Positions 1 through 5,553 are shown, counted from the stretch's first letter. The stretch: DNA of 9,574 bases from Thermococcus sp. (GCA_027062125.1 JAMOTW010000058.1:1-9574), one strand, 5' to 3'. Numbers and translations: made by a program. Notes: generated from the letters alone by a model not told the origin.

Positions 1-218
1 ACAGGGCCAACGAGGAGAAGGAGATAGAGGTCAAGTTCTCCTACCAGGGGGCGCCGAGGTACAGGATAGACATCACCGCCCCGGACTACTACAAGGCCGA
101 GGAGGTTCTTGAGGACATAGCCGAGGAAATACTCCGCGTTATCAAGGAGGCAGGCGGAGAGGCAACCCTCATAAGGAAGGAGAAGCGCATAAAGAAGGTC
201 AAGAAGAGGGGTAGCTGA
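1..218 (+). CDS. eif2a: Translation initiation factor aIF2 subunit alpha, C-terminal part (5' end outside window)
   Basis: The reading frame opens at base 3 and runs to a TGA at 216-218, giving about 71 residues, with runs such as FSYQGAPRYRIDI, DYYKAEEVLEDIAEEI and EAGGEATLIRKEKRIKK. This matches the C-terminal alpha-beta domain (domain 3) of archaeal aIF2-alpha, the part that binds the gamma subunit in the heterotrimer carrying initiator Met-tRNA to the small ribosomal subunit. The S1-like RNA-binding domain and helical domain lie outside the window. The stop overlaps the next start (TGATG), so the gene is translationally coupled to Nop10. That gene order (aIF2-alpha, Nop10, PAC2 homologue) is familiar in archaea and supports the call. 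The end is complete; only the start is missing. The C-terminus is very basic (KKVKKRGS). Confidence 0.9.
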   Translation, partial: RANEEKEIEVKFSYQGAPRYRIDITAPDYYKAEEVLEDIAEEILRVIKEAGGEATLIRKEKRIKKVKKRGS

Positions 219-397
219 TGCACTTCAGGATAAGGAAGTGCCCCAAGTGCGGCAGGTACACTCTGAAGGAGACCTGCCCCGTCTGCGGAGAGAAGACCAA
301 GGTAGCCCACCCGCCGCGCTTTTCGCCCGAGGACCCTTACGGGGAGTACAGGCGCAGGCTGAAGCGCGAGCAGCTGGGCATAGCCAGGAGGGAGTGA
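218..397 (+). CDS. nop10: H/ACA ribonucleoprotein subunit Nop10
   Basis: A 59-residue protein beginning MHFRIRKCPKCGRY. It is a core protein of the archaeal H/ACA ribonucleoprotein, binding Cbf5 and helping place guide RNA and substrate for pseudouridylation of rRNA. Visible signs are an N-terminal zinc ribbon with two Cys pairs (C8/C11 as CPKC, C20/C23 as CPVC), then the HPPRFSPEDPYGEYRRRLK segment typical of Nop10, which forms the linker and helix packed on Cbf5. Length is normal for the archaeal family. The ATG shares its A with the stop of aIF2-alpha, and a purine-rich GAGGGGT lies about 5 bases upstream, so the start is well supported. The stop is separated from the next gene by one base, so all three genes form one transcription unit. 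Identification is strong. Confidence 0.95.
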   Translation: MHFRIRKCPKCGRYTLKETCPVCGEKTKVAHPPRFSPEDPYGEYRRRLKREQLGIARRE

Positions 398-398
398 A

Positions 399-1202
399 AT
401 GAAGGAGACCACCATATACGTCCTCGAAAGGCCCGAGCTCAGGGATCCCGTCTTCATCGAGGGACTTCCCGGGATAGGCCTCGTTGGAAAGTTAGCCGCT
501 GAACACCTCATTCAGGAGCTCAACGCCGTCAAGTTCGCGGAGCTCTACTCGCCGCATTTCATGCACCAGGTCCTCATCAAGAAGAACTCCGTCGTCGAGC
601 TGATGAAGAACGAGTTCTACTACTGGAAGAACCCCGATGAGAACGGCAGGGACATCATTATCATCACCGGCGACCAGCAGGTCGCGCCTACAGACAGCCC
701 GGGCCACTACGAGGTCGTGGGCAAGATGCTGGACTTCGTGAGCGAGTTCGGAGTCAGGGAAATCATCACGATGGGTGGCTACCAGGTCCCGGAGCTCCAG
801 GGCGAGCCGAGGGTTCTCGCTGCCGTGACCCACGAGGAGCTGGTTGAGCACTACCAGAAAAAGCTGGAAGGCTGCCAGGTCGAGGTCATCTGGCGCGACG
901 ATGAGGGCGGCGCGATAGTCGGGGCCGCTGGACTGCTCCTCGGCATGGGCAAGCTCCGCTCGATGTACGGGATAAGCCTACTCGGCGAGAGCCTTGGCTA
1001 CATAGTCGATGCCAAGTCGGCCAAGTCCGTCCTCCTCGCTGTGACCAAAATCCTCGGTCTTGAGCTCGACATGACCGCCCTGGAAGAGCGCGCCAAGGAG
1101 ACGGAGGAAATACTCAGGAAGGTCCAGGAGATGCAGAGGGCGATGCTCGAACAGCAGATGCCGCCCTCGACCCAGGAAGAGGAGGACAGGGGCTACCTCT
1201 GA
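399..1202 (+). CDS. PAC2-family proteasome assembly chaperone homologue
   Basis: A 267-residue protein of the PAC2 family (PF09754). Family marks are the N-terminal FIEGLPGIGLVGKLAAEHLI (about 19-38), a central ITMGGYQVPE strand-loop near 120-130, and GAAGLLLGMGKLRSMYGISLLGES (about 175-200). The last 40 residues before the tail are heptad-like (EERAKETEEILRKVQEMQRAML), a probable coiled coil. Eukaryotic PAC1-PAC2 assembles 20S proteasome alpha rings; archaeal homologues studied in Pyrococcus (PbaA, PbaB) are oligomers and PbaB acts on the proteasome. Whether this is PbaA, PbaB or a third paralogue cannot be told here. The protein ends in Gly-Tyr-Leu, with a penultimate Tyr as in HbYX proteasome-docking tails, though Gly replaces the hydrophobic residue. 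The start is preceded by GGAGGGAGTGA and lies one base after the Nop10 stop, so it is operonic. Confidence 0.9.
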   Translation: MKETTIYVLERPELRDPVFIEGLPGIGLVGKLAAEHLIQELNAVKFAELYSPHFMHQVLIKKNSVVELMKNEFYYWKNPDENGRDIIIITGDQQVAPTDSPGHYEVVGKMLDFVSEFGVREIITMGGYQVPELQGEPRVLAAVTHEELVEHYQKKLEGCQVEVIWRDDEGGAIVGAAGLLLGMGKLRSMYGISLLGESLGYIVDAKSAKSVLLAVTKILGLELDMTALEERAKETEEILRKVQEMQRAMLEQQMPPSTQEEEDRGYL

Positions 1203-1394
1203 ACCTTTTCTGTTTTGCTATCTTTGAAGTGAAGGAAAAAGACTTCCACAAGGGCAAGCCAAGTGGAGAACTAAGTCACCCAAACGCGTGACATCAGCTA
1301 TCTGTAAGATCATGGAGAAGGTGTATGGTACCAGTGACGCCTACAAGGCTCTGGACGAACTGATACGCGGTCTGACACAGGAATAAACACACAG
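1203..1394. other. Intergenic interval between PAC2 gene and convergent lipoprotein gene
   Basis: This stretch separates two convergent genes. It begins with short T runs (1206-1209, 1212-1215) that may be weak stop signals for the PAC2 operon. It then holds a coding-like fragment, annotated separately. I see no tRNA-like fold, no CRISPR repeat and no strong promoter. Its G+C content looks intermediate between the GC-rich operon on the left and the AT-rich gene on the right. Confidence 0.5.
1228..1386 (+). pseudogene. Possible remnant of a broken gene (unrecognised family)
   Basis: In the frame ending TAA at 1384-1386 the sequence stays open after a TGA at 1225-1227. Its last 33 codons, from a GTG at 1288, read like real protein: SAICKIMEKVYGTSDAYKAL followed by DELIRGLTQE, an amphipathic, charged helix-rich tail. 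Just upstream, a different plus frame from about 1222 to 1287 also looks coding (EVKEKDFHKGKPSGEL) and ends in a TGA formed inside the GTG. One frameshift near 1265-1285 would join the two, so I read this as the 3' end of a truncated, frameshifted gene. There is no convincing ribosome binding site before the GTG. It could instead be chance. I do not recognise the family. Confidence 0.3.
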
Positions 1395-4388
1395 TCAGTC
1401 TTTTTCTTGTTTTTTCATGTACTCCTCTAGAACTTCTTTGAGAGTTTCGAGGAAGACGAAACCTTCCTCACTAGTAGGCTCAACATTGCTCCACTCTCCC
1501 CAATCATTCCACGTATCTATCCTGATCATCTTTAAACCTGGATCCATATACCTTAATGCTATTTCTAATCTTTCTTTGAAGAGTGATGGTGTTTTGGGAG
1601 TTGGGGGTAAGTCTGGTTCATAATATATATAAATCTCGTCGAATCCAGGAATAGCACTTGGAACGAATCCTACATCCTGTTTTTTCAAGAAAGAGCTCCA
1701 TTCATGATACAAACGATCTAGATACTTCGAATAATTAACGATGAAATCTTGGTTGGATCTGTCATGCGCACCTGCCCAATCACTTACAGCATCAAACAGT
1801 TTTAATCTAGCTAGAGAATTTCCTTCAATATTCAACCAATCCTCTGGAAAAGTAAACAACCATCCTATTTCCTCACCAAATATGAATGGATCCATCCCAG
1901 TTTCATTCTTTATAATTTTTCTACATTCCTTCATTATCTGAGAAATATTACCTCTGAGTGCATTTGATTGATAGAAATATATTACTGGTCTATTCTCCAA
2001 TTTGAGGTAGAGGGGATCGTTCATGTATTCTGAAGCTATGTATTTCATCTCATTTAGGAATTCCTCTCTATTGTGCTCAATACTCATGTTATAGTACTCA
2101 CCATATTCATCATTAATCATGACTCCTGGCTTAGGTCCCCATAATATGCCTATTTTCGGCGCTCCTCTGAAATTTTTGAGAAGATGGAGAATACGAAGCG
2201 TGTTGCTATCGCCACTTTTATCAGCACCATTCCAGTTCATTAAAAATGCGTCTATTCCATAACCAGTGGCCCAATCTGCATGCTTGTAAACAACCATAGG
2301 ATCCGAGAGAACGTATGCACCAAGTAAGGGATATCCTTTAAAATTGTGATCATTTACCCAAGAAGAATCTGTAAACCAAGGCATGTAACTTGCCATTACT
2401 ATAATATCATCTTTTTTCGCATTGTTTTCATACTGTCTGATGTATGGTGTTTTCCTCTTGTACTCTACTGTCCTCCCGTTTTTTGTTTGAACTTGAATGA
2501 TTATCCAGTACTCGGCGCCCCCGGTGATGTTCTTCACTTCGACTTTGAACTCCTCTTCATTCTTGTCGAATGTTCCATCGACCGGTTTTAACTCGTAAAC
2601 CCTTGAATCATTAGGGAAGACTTTATAATAATCCTCTCGTCTCATCCCGTATTCGGTTATAAAGTACGAGTAATTCTCCGGTTTGAAGATCAACTTCACG
2701 CTGGAAATCTCATCAGGTGGGTAAGAGACCTTAAAACTAACCTTCAAATCATAAACCTTATCCCAAACAACCTTAGTCGGCGTCCAGTTAAAATCCAGAA
2801 CCTGGGGTTTAGGCGAAGTGACGTTCTCCAAGTACTCCTCAAGAACTTGCTTGAGAACATCAAGATACACAAACCCCTCGTCTTGAGAAGGCTCTATCTG
2901 AGTATTTTCATACCAGTCATTCCATGTATCAATTCGTATCATTTTTAAACCATGCTTGCTAGTAGAAAGTTCTAGGGATATCTCTAAAGATTCTTTAAAT
3001 CTTTTAGCATCCCTTGGTAGTGGTAACTCATTGGGGTCACCCCACGAAGCCTTTCTTCCATCGAATCCTGGCACTACGCTAGGGATTAAATCTATAGAAG
3101 TGTTTGATAATGCTATCATCCATTTAAAGTATAACTTCCTGAGGCAATGATTATAATTAGAAATGACCCTTTTAGCTTGAGGATCTAATGGATCACCCCA
3201 ATACAGACCAGCCCATCCTGTCACTCCATCATAAATCTCTGACTTCTCAATGAGCCAACTCTCCTCAATGGGATCGGACAATATCCACGGAATTTGATCC
3301 CCGATATAAAATATTCCGTCAAACCCATATTCACGTGCTAGCTGTTTAGATTCCAGAATTGGATCATACTCGTTTTCGAATGCATAAGAAAGGTAAATCG
3401 CTATGACAGGCTTATTCTCTATTTTTAGGTAATTTTGGAATCTAGTGTAATTCTTTAACACGAACACGATATCATTTAAAAATATCTCTTTGTTACATGA
3501 ATCACTCAGATCATAAGATTCGTCAGGGGAAGCAATCATATGGCCAGTGGGATCAAGCATAACAGCGAAGTATACATTTGAAGCCAGAACATTTTTGATA
3601 ATTTTTCTAGAAAAAGTCTCTCGTTCAAATGGATTGTTAATCCCAATCCAGAACAGGTTTATACCATGTCCAGTCGCTAAATCAATTTGTTTTGAAATAA
3701 CAATCGGATCGTTTGAAAAATATCTTCCCCATATTGGAACTTGCCATGTTTCACCAGGTGTTGGACCAGGACGACCATCTTCACCATACCACATTGATAA
3801 TGATGCCCCAACGATTATTCCTTTTTCGTATAATTGTCTGCCGAAGTTCTCGTATTGTCTAATATAAGGCGTCTTGTACTCGAATGTTCTTGTGTTTCCA
3901 GCGTCGTCCTCTGCGGTTATGATTATCCTGTACTCTCTTCCTCCAGTGATGTTGTTGATTTTCACGCTGAATTCTTCTTCTTTTTCATCAAGAACGCCGT
4001 CAACGGGTTTTAACTCGTAAACTCGCTCTTTCTCGGGTGGGAAGACTTTCGGGTGATCTTCCGGTCTCATCCCGTATTTTGTGATGAAGTACGTGTACTC
4101 TATGGGAATGAATTTTAAAATCACGCGTTTAATCCTGCTCTCATCGTCAATCACTCTAAAAGTGACTTTAATATTGTAAATTTTATCCCAGACCACTTTA
4201 GTTGGAGTCCAGTTAAAACCAACAACCCTAGGAGGATATACATCAATGGTAGTTCTCGGTGATGCCGTTGGGGAGGAGCTAAACAAATTGGAAGATGAGC
4301 GTGATGTGCTTGTTCCTGTGGGTTGGTTCAAGCATGCGGAAACCATAACCAAGGTAATCATTATGGCAAGGAGTTTGATGGTGTTCAT
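1395..4388 (-). CDS. Secreted lipoprotein with tandem Ig-like plus GH99/WbsX-like modules
   Basis: A 997-residue protein. It opens with a lipoprotein signal: basic start, hydrophobic stretch 6-17 and lipobox VSAC with C19 as lipidated residue. A Ser/Thr/Pro-rich tether (about 21-50) follows, so it should be anchored outside the membrane. The rest is an internal duplication: residues 54-520 and 529-990. Each copy has a beta-rich module (about 130 residues, starting FNWTPTKVVWDK) and a catalytic-like module of about 330 residues with PVIAIYLS/PVIYFYQS strands and a closing IDTWNDW motif. The closing motif resembles NEWHEGTQIEP of GH99 endo-alpha-mannosidases and WbsX proteins, suggesting a TIM-barrel glycosidase fold. 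The residues at the two GH99 acid positions read D491/E494 and D962/E965. Many Asn-X-Ser/Thr sequons fit an exported glycoprotein. The ATG has CGGTG about 6-10 bases upstream. Its AT-rich codons differ sharply from its neighbours, suggesting transfer. Substrate is unknown. Confidence 0.75.
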   Translation of the reverse strand: MNTIKLLAIMITLVMVSACLNQPTGTSTSRSSSNLFSSSPTASPRTTIDVYPPRVVGFNWTPTKVVWDKIYNIKVTFRVIDDESRIKRVILKFIPIEYTYFITKYGMRPEDHPKVFPPEKERVYELKPVDGVLDEKEEEFSVKINNITGGREYRIIITAEDDAGNTRTFEYKTPYIRQYENFGRQLYEKGIIVGASLSMWYGEDGRPGPTPGETWQVPIWGRYFSNDPIVISKQIDLATGHGINLFWIGINNPFERETFSRKIIKNVLASNVYFAVMLDPTGHMIASPDESYDLSDSCNKEIFLNDIVFVLKNYTRFQNYLKIENKPVIAIYLSYAFENEYDPILESKQLAREYGFDGIFYIGDQIPWILSDPIEESWLIEKSEIYDGVTGWAGLYWGDPLDPQAKRVISNYNHCLRKLYFKWMIALSNTSIDLIPSVVPGFDGRKASWGDPNELPLPRDAKRFKESLEISLELSTSKHGLKMIRIDTWNDWYENTQIEPSQDEGFVYLDVLKQVLEEYLENVTSPKPQVLDFNWTPTKVVWDKVYDLKVSFKVSYPPDEISSVKLIFKPENYSYFITEYGMRREDYYKVFPNDSRVYELKPVDGTFDKNEEEFKVEVKNITGGAEYWIIIQVQTKNGRTVEYKRKTPYIRQYENNAKKDDIIVMASYMPWFTDSSWVNDHNFKGYPLLGAYVLSDPMVVYKHADWATGYGIDAFLMNWNGADKSGDSNTLRILHLLKNFRGAPKIGILWGPKPGVMINDEYGEYYNMSIEHNREEFLNEMKYIASEYMNDPLYLKLENRPVIYFYQSNALRGNISQIMKECRKIIKNETGMDPFIFGEEIGWLFTFPEDWLNIEGNSLARLKLFDAVSDWAGAHDRSNQDFIVNYSKYLDRLYHEWSSFLKKQDVGFVPSAIPGFDEIYIYYEPDLPPTPKTPSLFKERLEIALRYMDPGLKMIRIDTWNDWGEWSNVEPTSEEGFVFLETLKEVLEEYMKKQEKD
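1401..1415 (+). terminator. T-rich tract, candidate terminator for the plus-strand operon
   Basis: Two T runs (five T at 1401-1405 and six T at 1410-1415) lie just after the end of the remnant frame. Archaeal RNA polymerase can terminate at oligo-T without a hairpin, so this could end plus-strand transcripts. It overlaps the 3' end of the convergent lipoprotein gene, where the same bases encode its Lys-rich C-terminus, so the tract may simply reflect AAA codons on the other strand. Confidence 0.35.
1419..2804 (-). repeat. Second half of internal gene duplication (residues 529-990)
   Basis: Aligns with residues 54-520 of the same protein at an offset of 475 residues in the Ig-like part. The Ig-like modules are close (shared FNWTPTKVVWDK, YFIT-YGMR, VYELKPVDG, NITGG, KTPYIRQYEN), while the barrel modules are clearly more diverged and share mainly the SDP, ATG-GI, PVI, VPS-PGFD and LKMIRIDTWNDW segments. 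Confidence 0.8.
2829..4229 (-). repeat. First half of internal gene duplication (residues 54-520)
   Basis: Partner of the repeat at 1419-2804. DNA-level likeness is easiest to see at 4005-4020 against 2583-2598, where GGTTTTAACTCGTAAA occurs in both, and at 4190-4227 against 2758-2796, coding for the conserved FNWTPTKVVWDK segment. Confidence 0.8.
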
Positions 4389-4393
4389 ACAAA

Positions 4394-4429
4394 CACCGAG
4401 GGAAAGTATAGACGTAACTAACTAAAAAT
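4394..4429 (-). promoter_or_regulatory. Promoter and ribosome binding site of the lipoprotein gene
   Basis: On the minus strand an AT-rich TTTTTAGT element (4422-4429) lies about 36 bases before the ATG, which puts the expected start of transcription near 4400. CGGTG at 4398-4394 could then serve as the ribosome binding site in a leader of about 12 bases. The box is not a strong TATA match. Confidence 0.4.
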
Positions 4430-4700
4430 CTTGTGATTACTGAAAGTTAGTTTCCCCCTCTGTCAAATTGGCGAGAACTAAAGCGCGCACTGTTAAAATT
4501 GTCTTGAGAGTAGTTAAGTAAAGGCTGCCTGGGATGTGGGGGCGTTAGCCCCCGGAGGGTTAAGGGGTAAGGAAGTGGGGAAACGTAGTTTCCCAGGTTT
4601 TTAGAGAAAAAACAGGGGTGTAGGGGTAAACCCCGTATCAGGGGTTTGAGAGTACAGGAAGCTTTAAGAAAGCTTGACCAAAGTTTGTGATTGCTATTTG

Positions 4701-4725
4701 GATCGGCCGTTTAGACGGTGTGCAC
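4701..4725 (+). repeat. Degenerate direct repeat, copy 1
   Basis: Shares the pattern ATC-R-GCCGTTTA, a short variable spacer, then TGTGCAC with 4869-4892; the copies differ in length by one base. In this copy the middle forms a small CCGT/ACGG hairpin with loop TTAG. Confidence 0.45.
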
Positions 4726-4787
4726 ATTTGAATTTGACACTTGGAGAGTGATTTCATCCGAAATTCGCCGTTAACTCTTGGAGTCCA

Positions 4788-4798
4788 TTTTTCTTTTT
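4788..4798 (+). terminator. T5-C-T5 tract after nested hairpin
   Basis: Two runs of five T separated by one C, about 10 bases after a nested hairpin (AGAGT at 4745-4749 pairing with ACTCT at 4774-4778, enclosing ATTTC/GAAAT at 4751-4764). Oligo-T tracts terminate archaeal RNA polymerase. No plus-strand gene lies upstream in this region, which is why it hints at a non-coding transcript. Confidence 0.35.
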
Positions 4799-4868
4799 GA
4801 CGCCCAACGGTCGTCGTATTTAAGGGACTCGGTGAAAGCTCAATTTAAAAACAAGGAAATCCAACTAG

Positions 4869-4892
4869 AATCAGCCGTTTAATAATGTGCAC
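4869..4892 (+). repeat. Degenerate direct repeat, copy 2
   Basis: Second copy of the GCCGTTTA...TGTGCAC pattern, 168 bases after the first. The small hairpin of copy 1 is not kept here, so the conserved part is sequence rather than fold. The TGTGCAC end contains the palindrome GTGCAC in both. Confidence 0.45.
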
Positions 4893-4933
4893 TCTAAAAG
4901 AAGATACTTTGAAAAGCAATCACAAGCTTTGAT

Positions 4934-4957
4934 GAAACTTTGCGAAGGCAAAGTTTC
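4934..4957 (-). terminator. Perfect 10-bp stem hairpin directly downstream of tRNA-Arg
   Basis: GAAACTTTGC (4934-4943) and GCAAAGTTTC (4948-4957) pair perfectly around a four-base loop. On the minus strand it begins three bases after the CCA of the tRNA, so it would be the tRNA 3' trailer. It could stop transcription, guide 3' processing, or belong to the neighbouring repeat-rich element. There is no oligo-T tract directly after it on the minus strand, so terminator function is uncertain. Confidence 0.4.
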
Positions 4958-4959
4958 TG

Positions 4960-5037
4960 TGGCGGACCGGCGGGGATTTGAACCCCGGACCTGCGGCTTA
5001 GGAGGCCGCCGCCCTGTCCTAGCTAGGCTACCGGTCC
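4960..5037 (-). tRNA. tRNA-Arg (anticodon CCT), CCA encoded
   Basis: A full cloverleaf on the minus strand: acceptor GGACCGG/CCGGTCC (7 bp), D stem GCCT/GGGC with one G-U pair, anticodon stem GCGGC/GCCGC enclosing loop CTCCTAA, five-base variable region AGGTC, T stem CGGGG/CCCCG with loop TTCAAAT, discriminator G73 and a genomically encoded CCA. Loop positions 34-36 read CCT, which decodes AGG arginine codons. No intron interrupts it. Total length is 78 bases including CCA. It diverges from the Lrp/AsnC gene across 69 bases. All stems are intact, so the gene looks functional. It borders the AT-rich island, but no second copy of its 3' end is present in the window. Confidence 0.97.
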
Positions 5038-5066
5038 TCTGCCCGCTATTCCCTCCAAGGGAAGGG

Positions 5067-5075
5067 TATTTAAAG
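5067..5075. promoter_or_regulatory. Shared bidirectional TATA box (tRNA-Arg and Lrp/AsnC gene)
   Basis: TATTTAAAG on the plus strand reads CTTTAAATA on the minus strand. For the plus gene it predicts a start near 5096, 11 bases before the GTG. For the tRNA it predicts a start near 5046, about 9 bases before the mature 5' end. No other good TATA candidate lies in the 69-base gap. Confidence 0.6.
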
Positions 5076-5106
5076 TTTACGGTTCACTCAGTTAGGGGGT
5101 GAGGAA

Positions 5107-5553
5107 GTGGACGAGCTCGACCTTAGAATCCTTTCCCTGCTCCAGGAGAACGCCCGCCTTTCCTACCGCGAGATAGCCAGGGAGCTGAAGGTGGCCGTTG
5201 GAACGGTCTACAACAGGATTAAGAGGATGGAGGAGGAGGGGGTAATCAAGGGCTTTGCCCCTGTTCTCGACTACGAGAAGCTTGGCTTCGGCCTCACGGC
5301 GGTTATAGGCGTGAAGGCCCAGGGGAGGAAGATAGTGGAGATAGAGCGCGAGATAGCGAAGAACGACCGGGTGATGCTCGTCTACGATATAACGGGCGAG
5401 TTTGATATAGTCGTGGTTGCCAAGTTCAGGGACAGGGCCGACATGAACAGGTTCGTGAAGTGGCTCCTCTCCCTCGAGGGCGTGGAGAAGACGAACACCA
5501 GCGTTGCCATGCAGGTGGTAAAAGAGGACATGAGGTTAGGACTTGAGGACTAA
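5107..5553 (+). CDS. Lrp/AsnC-family transcriptional regulator
   Basis: A 148-residue protein of normal length for the family. The N-terminal helix-turn-helix is clear: LDLRILSLLQENARLSYREI, then ARELKVAVGTVYNRIKRMEEEGVIKGF (about 4-50). After a short linker, the RAM ligand-binding and oligomerisation domain covers about 62-140, with the GEFD element at 97-100 that sits at the effector site in this family. Such proteins form dimers and octamers on DNA and often sense amino acids; neither ligand nor targets can be read here. It starts with GTG, supported by GGGGGTGAGG just upstream and a TATA box about 36 bases away. Its 3' end overlaps the convergent gene by 18 bases. Autoregulation, with an effect on the divergent tRNA, is possible because they share a promoter region. 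Confidence 0.92.
   Translation: MDELDLRILSLLQENARLSYREIARELKVAVGTVYNRIKRMEEEGVIKGFAPVLDYEKLGFGLTAVIGVKAQGRKIVEIEREIAKNDRVMLVYDITGEFDIVVVAKFRDRADMNRFVKWLLSLEGVEKTNTSVAMQVVKEDMRLGLED

Larger units (their letters stand above)
4538..4798 (+). ncRNA. Candidate structured RNA: serial hairpins ending in a T-rich tract
   Basis: Perfect hairpins follow each other: GGGGGC/GCCCCC with loop GTTA (4538-4553), GGGAAAC/GTTTCCC with loop GTA (4578-4594), GTTTTT/AAAAAC (4597-4613), AAACCCC/GGGGTTT with loop GTATCA (4628-4647) and AAGCTTT/AAAGCTT with loop AAG (4659-4675). A 4-bp CCGT/ACGG hairpin (4707-4718) and a nested one (AGAGT/ACTCT at 4745-4778 enclosing ATTTC/GAAAT) follow. T5-C-T5 at 4788-4798 would suit an archaeal terminator on the plus strand. 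Arm sequences differ between hairpins, so this is not a simple tandem repeat. No strong promoter is seen; TTAAAA near 4493 or TTAAGTAAA near 4514 are possible. Strand and transcription are inference, and DNA-level palindromes of a mobile element remain an alternative. Confidence 0.35.
4679..4931. repeat. Segment bounded by a 17-bp inverted repeat (possible MITE-like element)
   Basis: Left arm 4679-4695 (CAAAGTTTGTGATTGCT) and right arm 4915-4931 (AGCAATCACAAGCTTTG) are reverse complements with one mismatch, which would be a G-U pair in plus-strand RNA. They enclose about 220 bases without coding potential. No flanking target duplication is obvious. Just inside each arm lies one copy of a degenerate direct repeat, annotated separately. 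Confidence 0.45.
4389..4959. other. Gene-free structured region between lipoprotein gene and tRNA-Arg
   Basis: About 570 bases with no convincing reading frame on either strand. It is not empty: it holds five consecutive perfect hairpins (4538-4675), a nested hairpin followed by a T-rich tract (4745-4798), a 17-bp inverted repeat with arms 4679-4695 and 4915-4931, two degenerate direct repeats (4701-4725 and 4869-4892) and a 10-bp-stem hairpin next to the tRNA (4934-4957). Base composition alternates between G-rich blocks (4531-4645) and AT-rich blocks (4646-4930). No CRISPR repeat and no transposase fragment is visible. Confidence 0.7.

Noticed and set aside
4389..4959. CRISPR array or leader
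   Set aside because: The hairpins differ in arm sequence and no repeat recurs at regular spacing; nothing resembles the usual Thermococcales repeat ending in GAATTGAAAG.
4960..5037. tRNA-Arg as the attachment site of an integrated element with a duplicated 3' end
   Set aside because: I looked for a second copy of the tRNA 3' half near 1203-1394 and elsewhere and found none, and no integrase is present. The idea stays open only for the region beyond this window.
4887..5102. Plus-strand 71-codon frame
   Set aside because: It crosses the whole tRNA-Arg gene on the opposite strand, so it cannot be a real protein gene.
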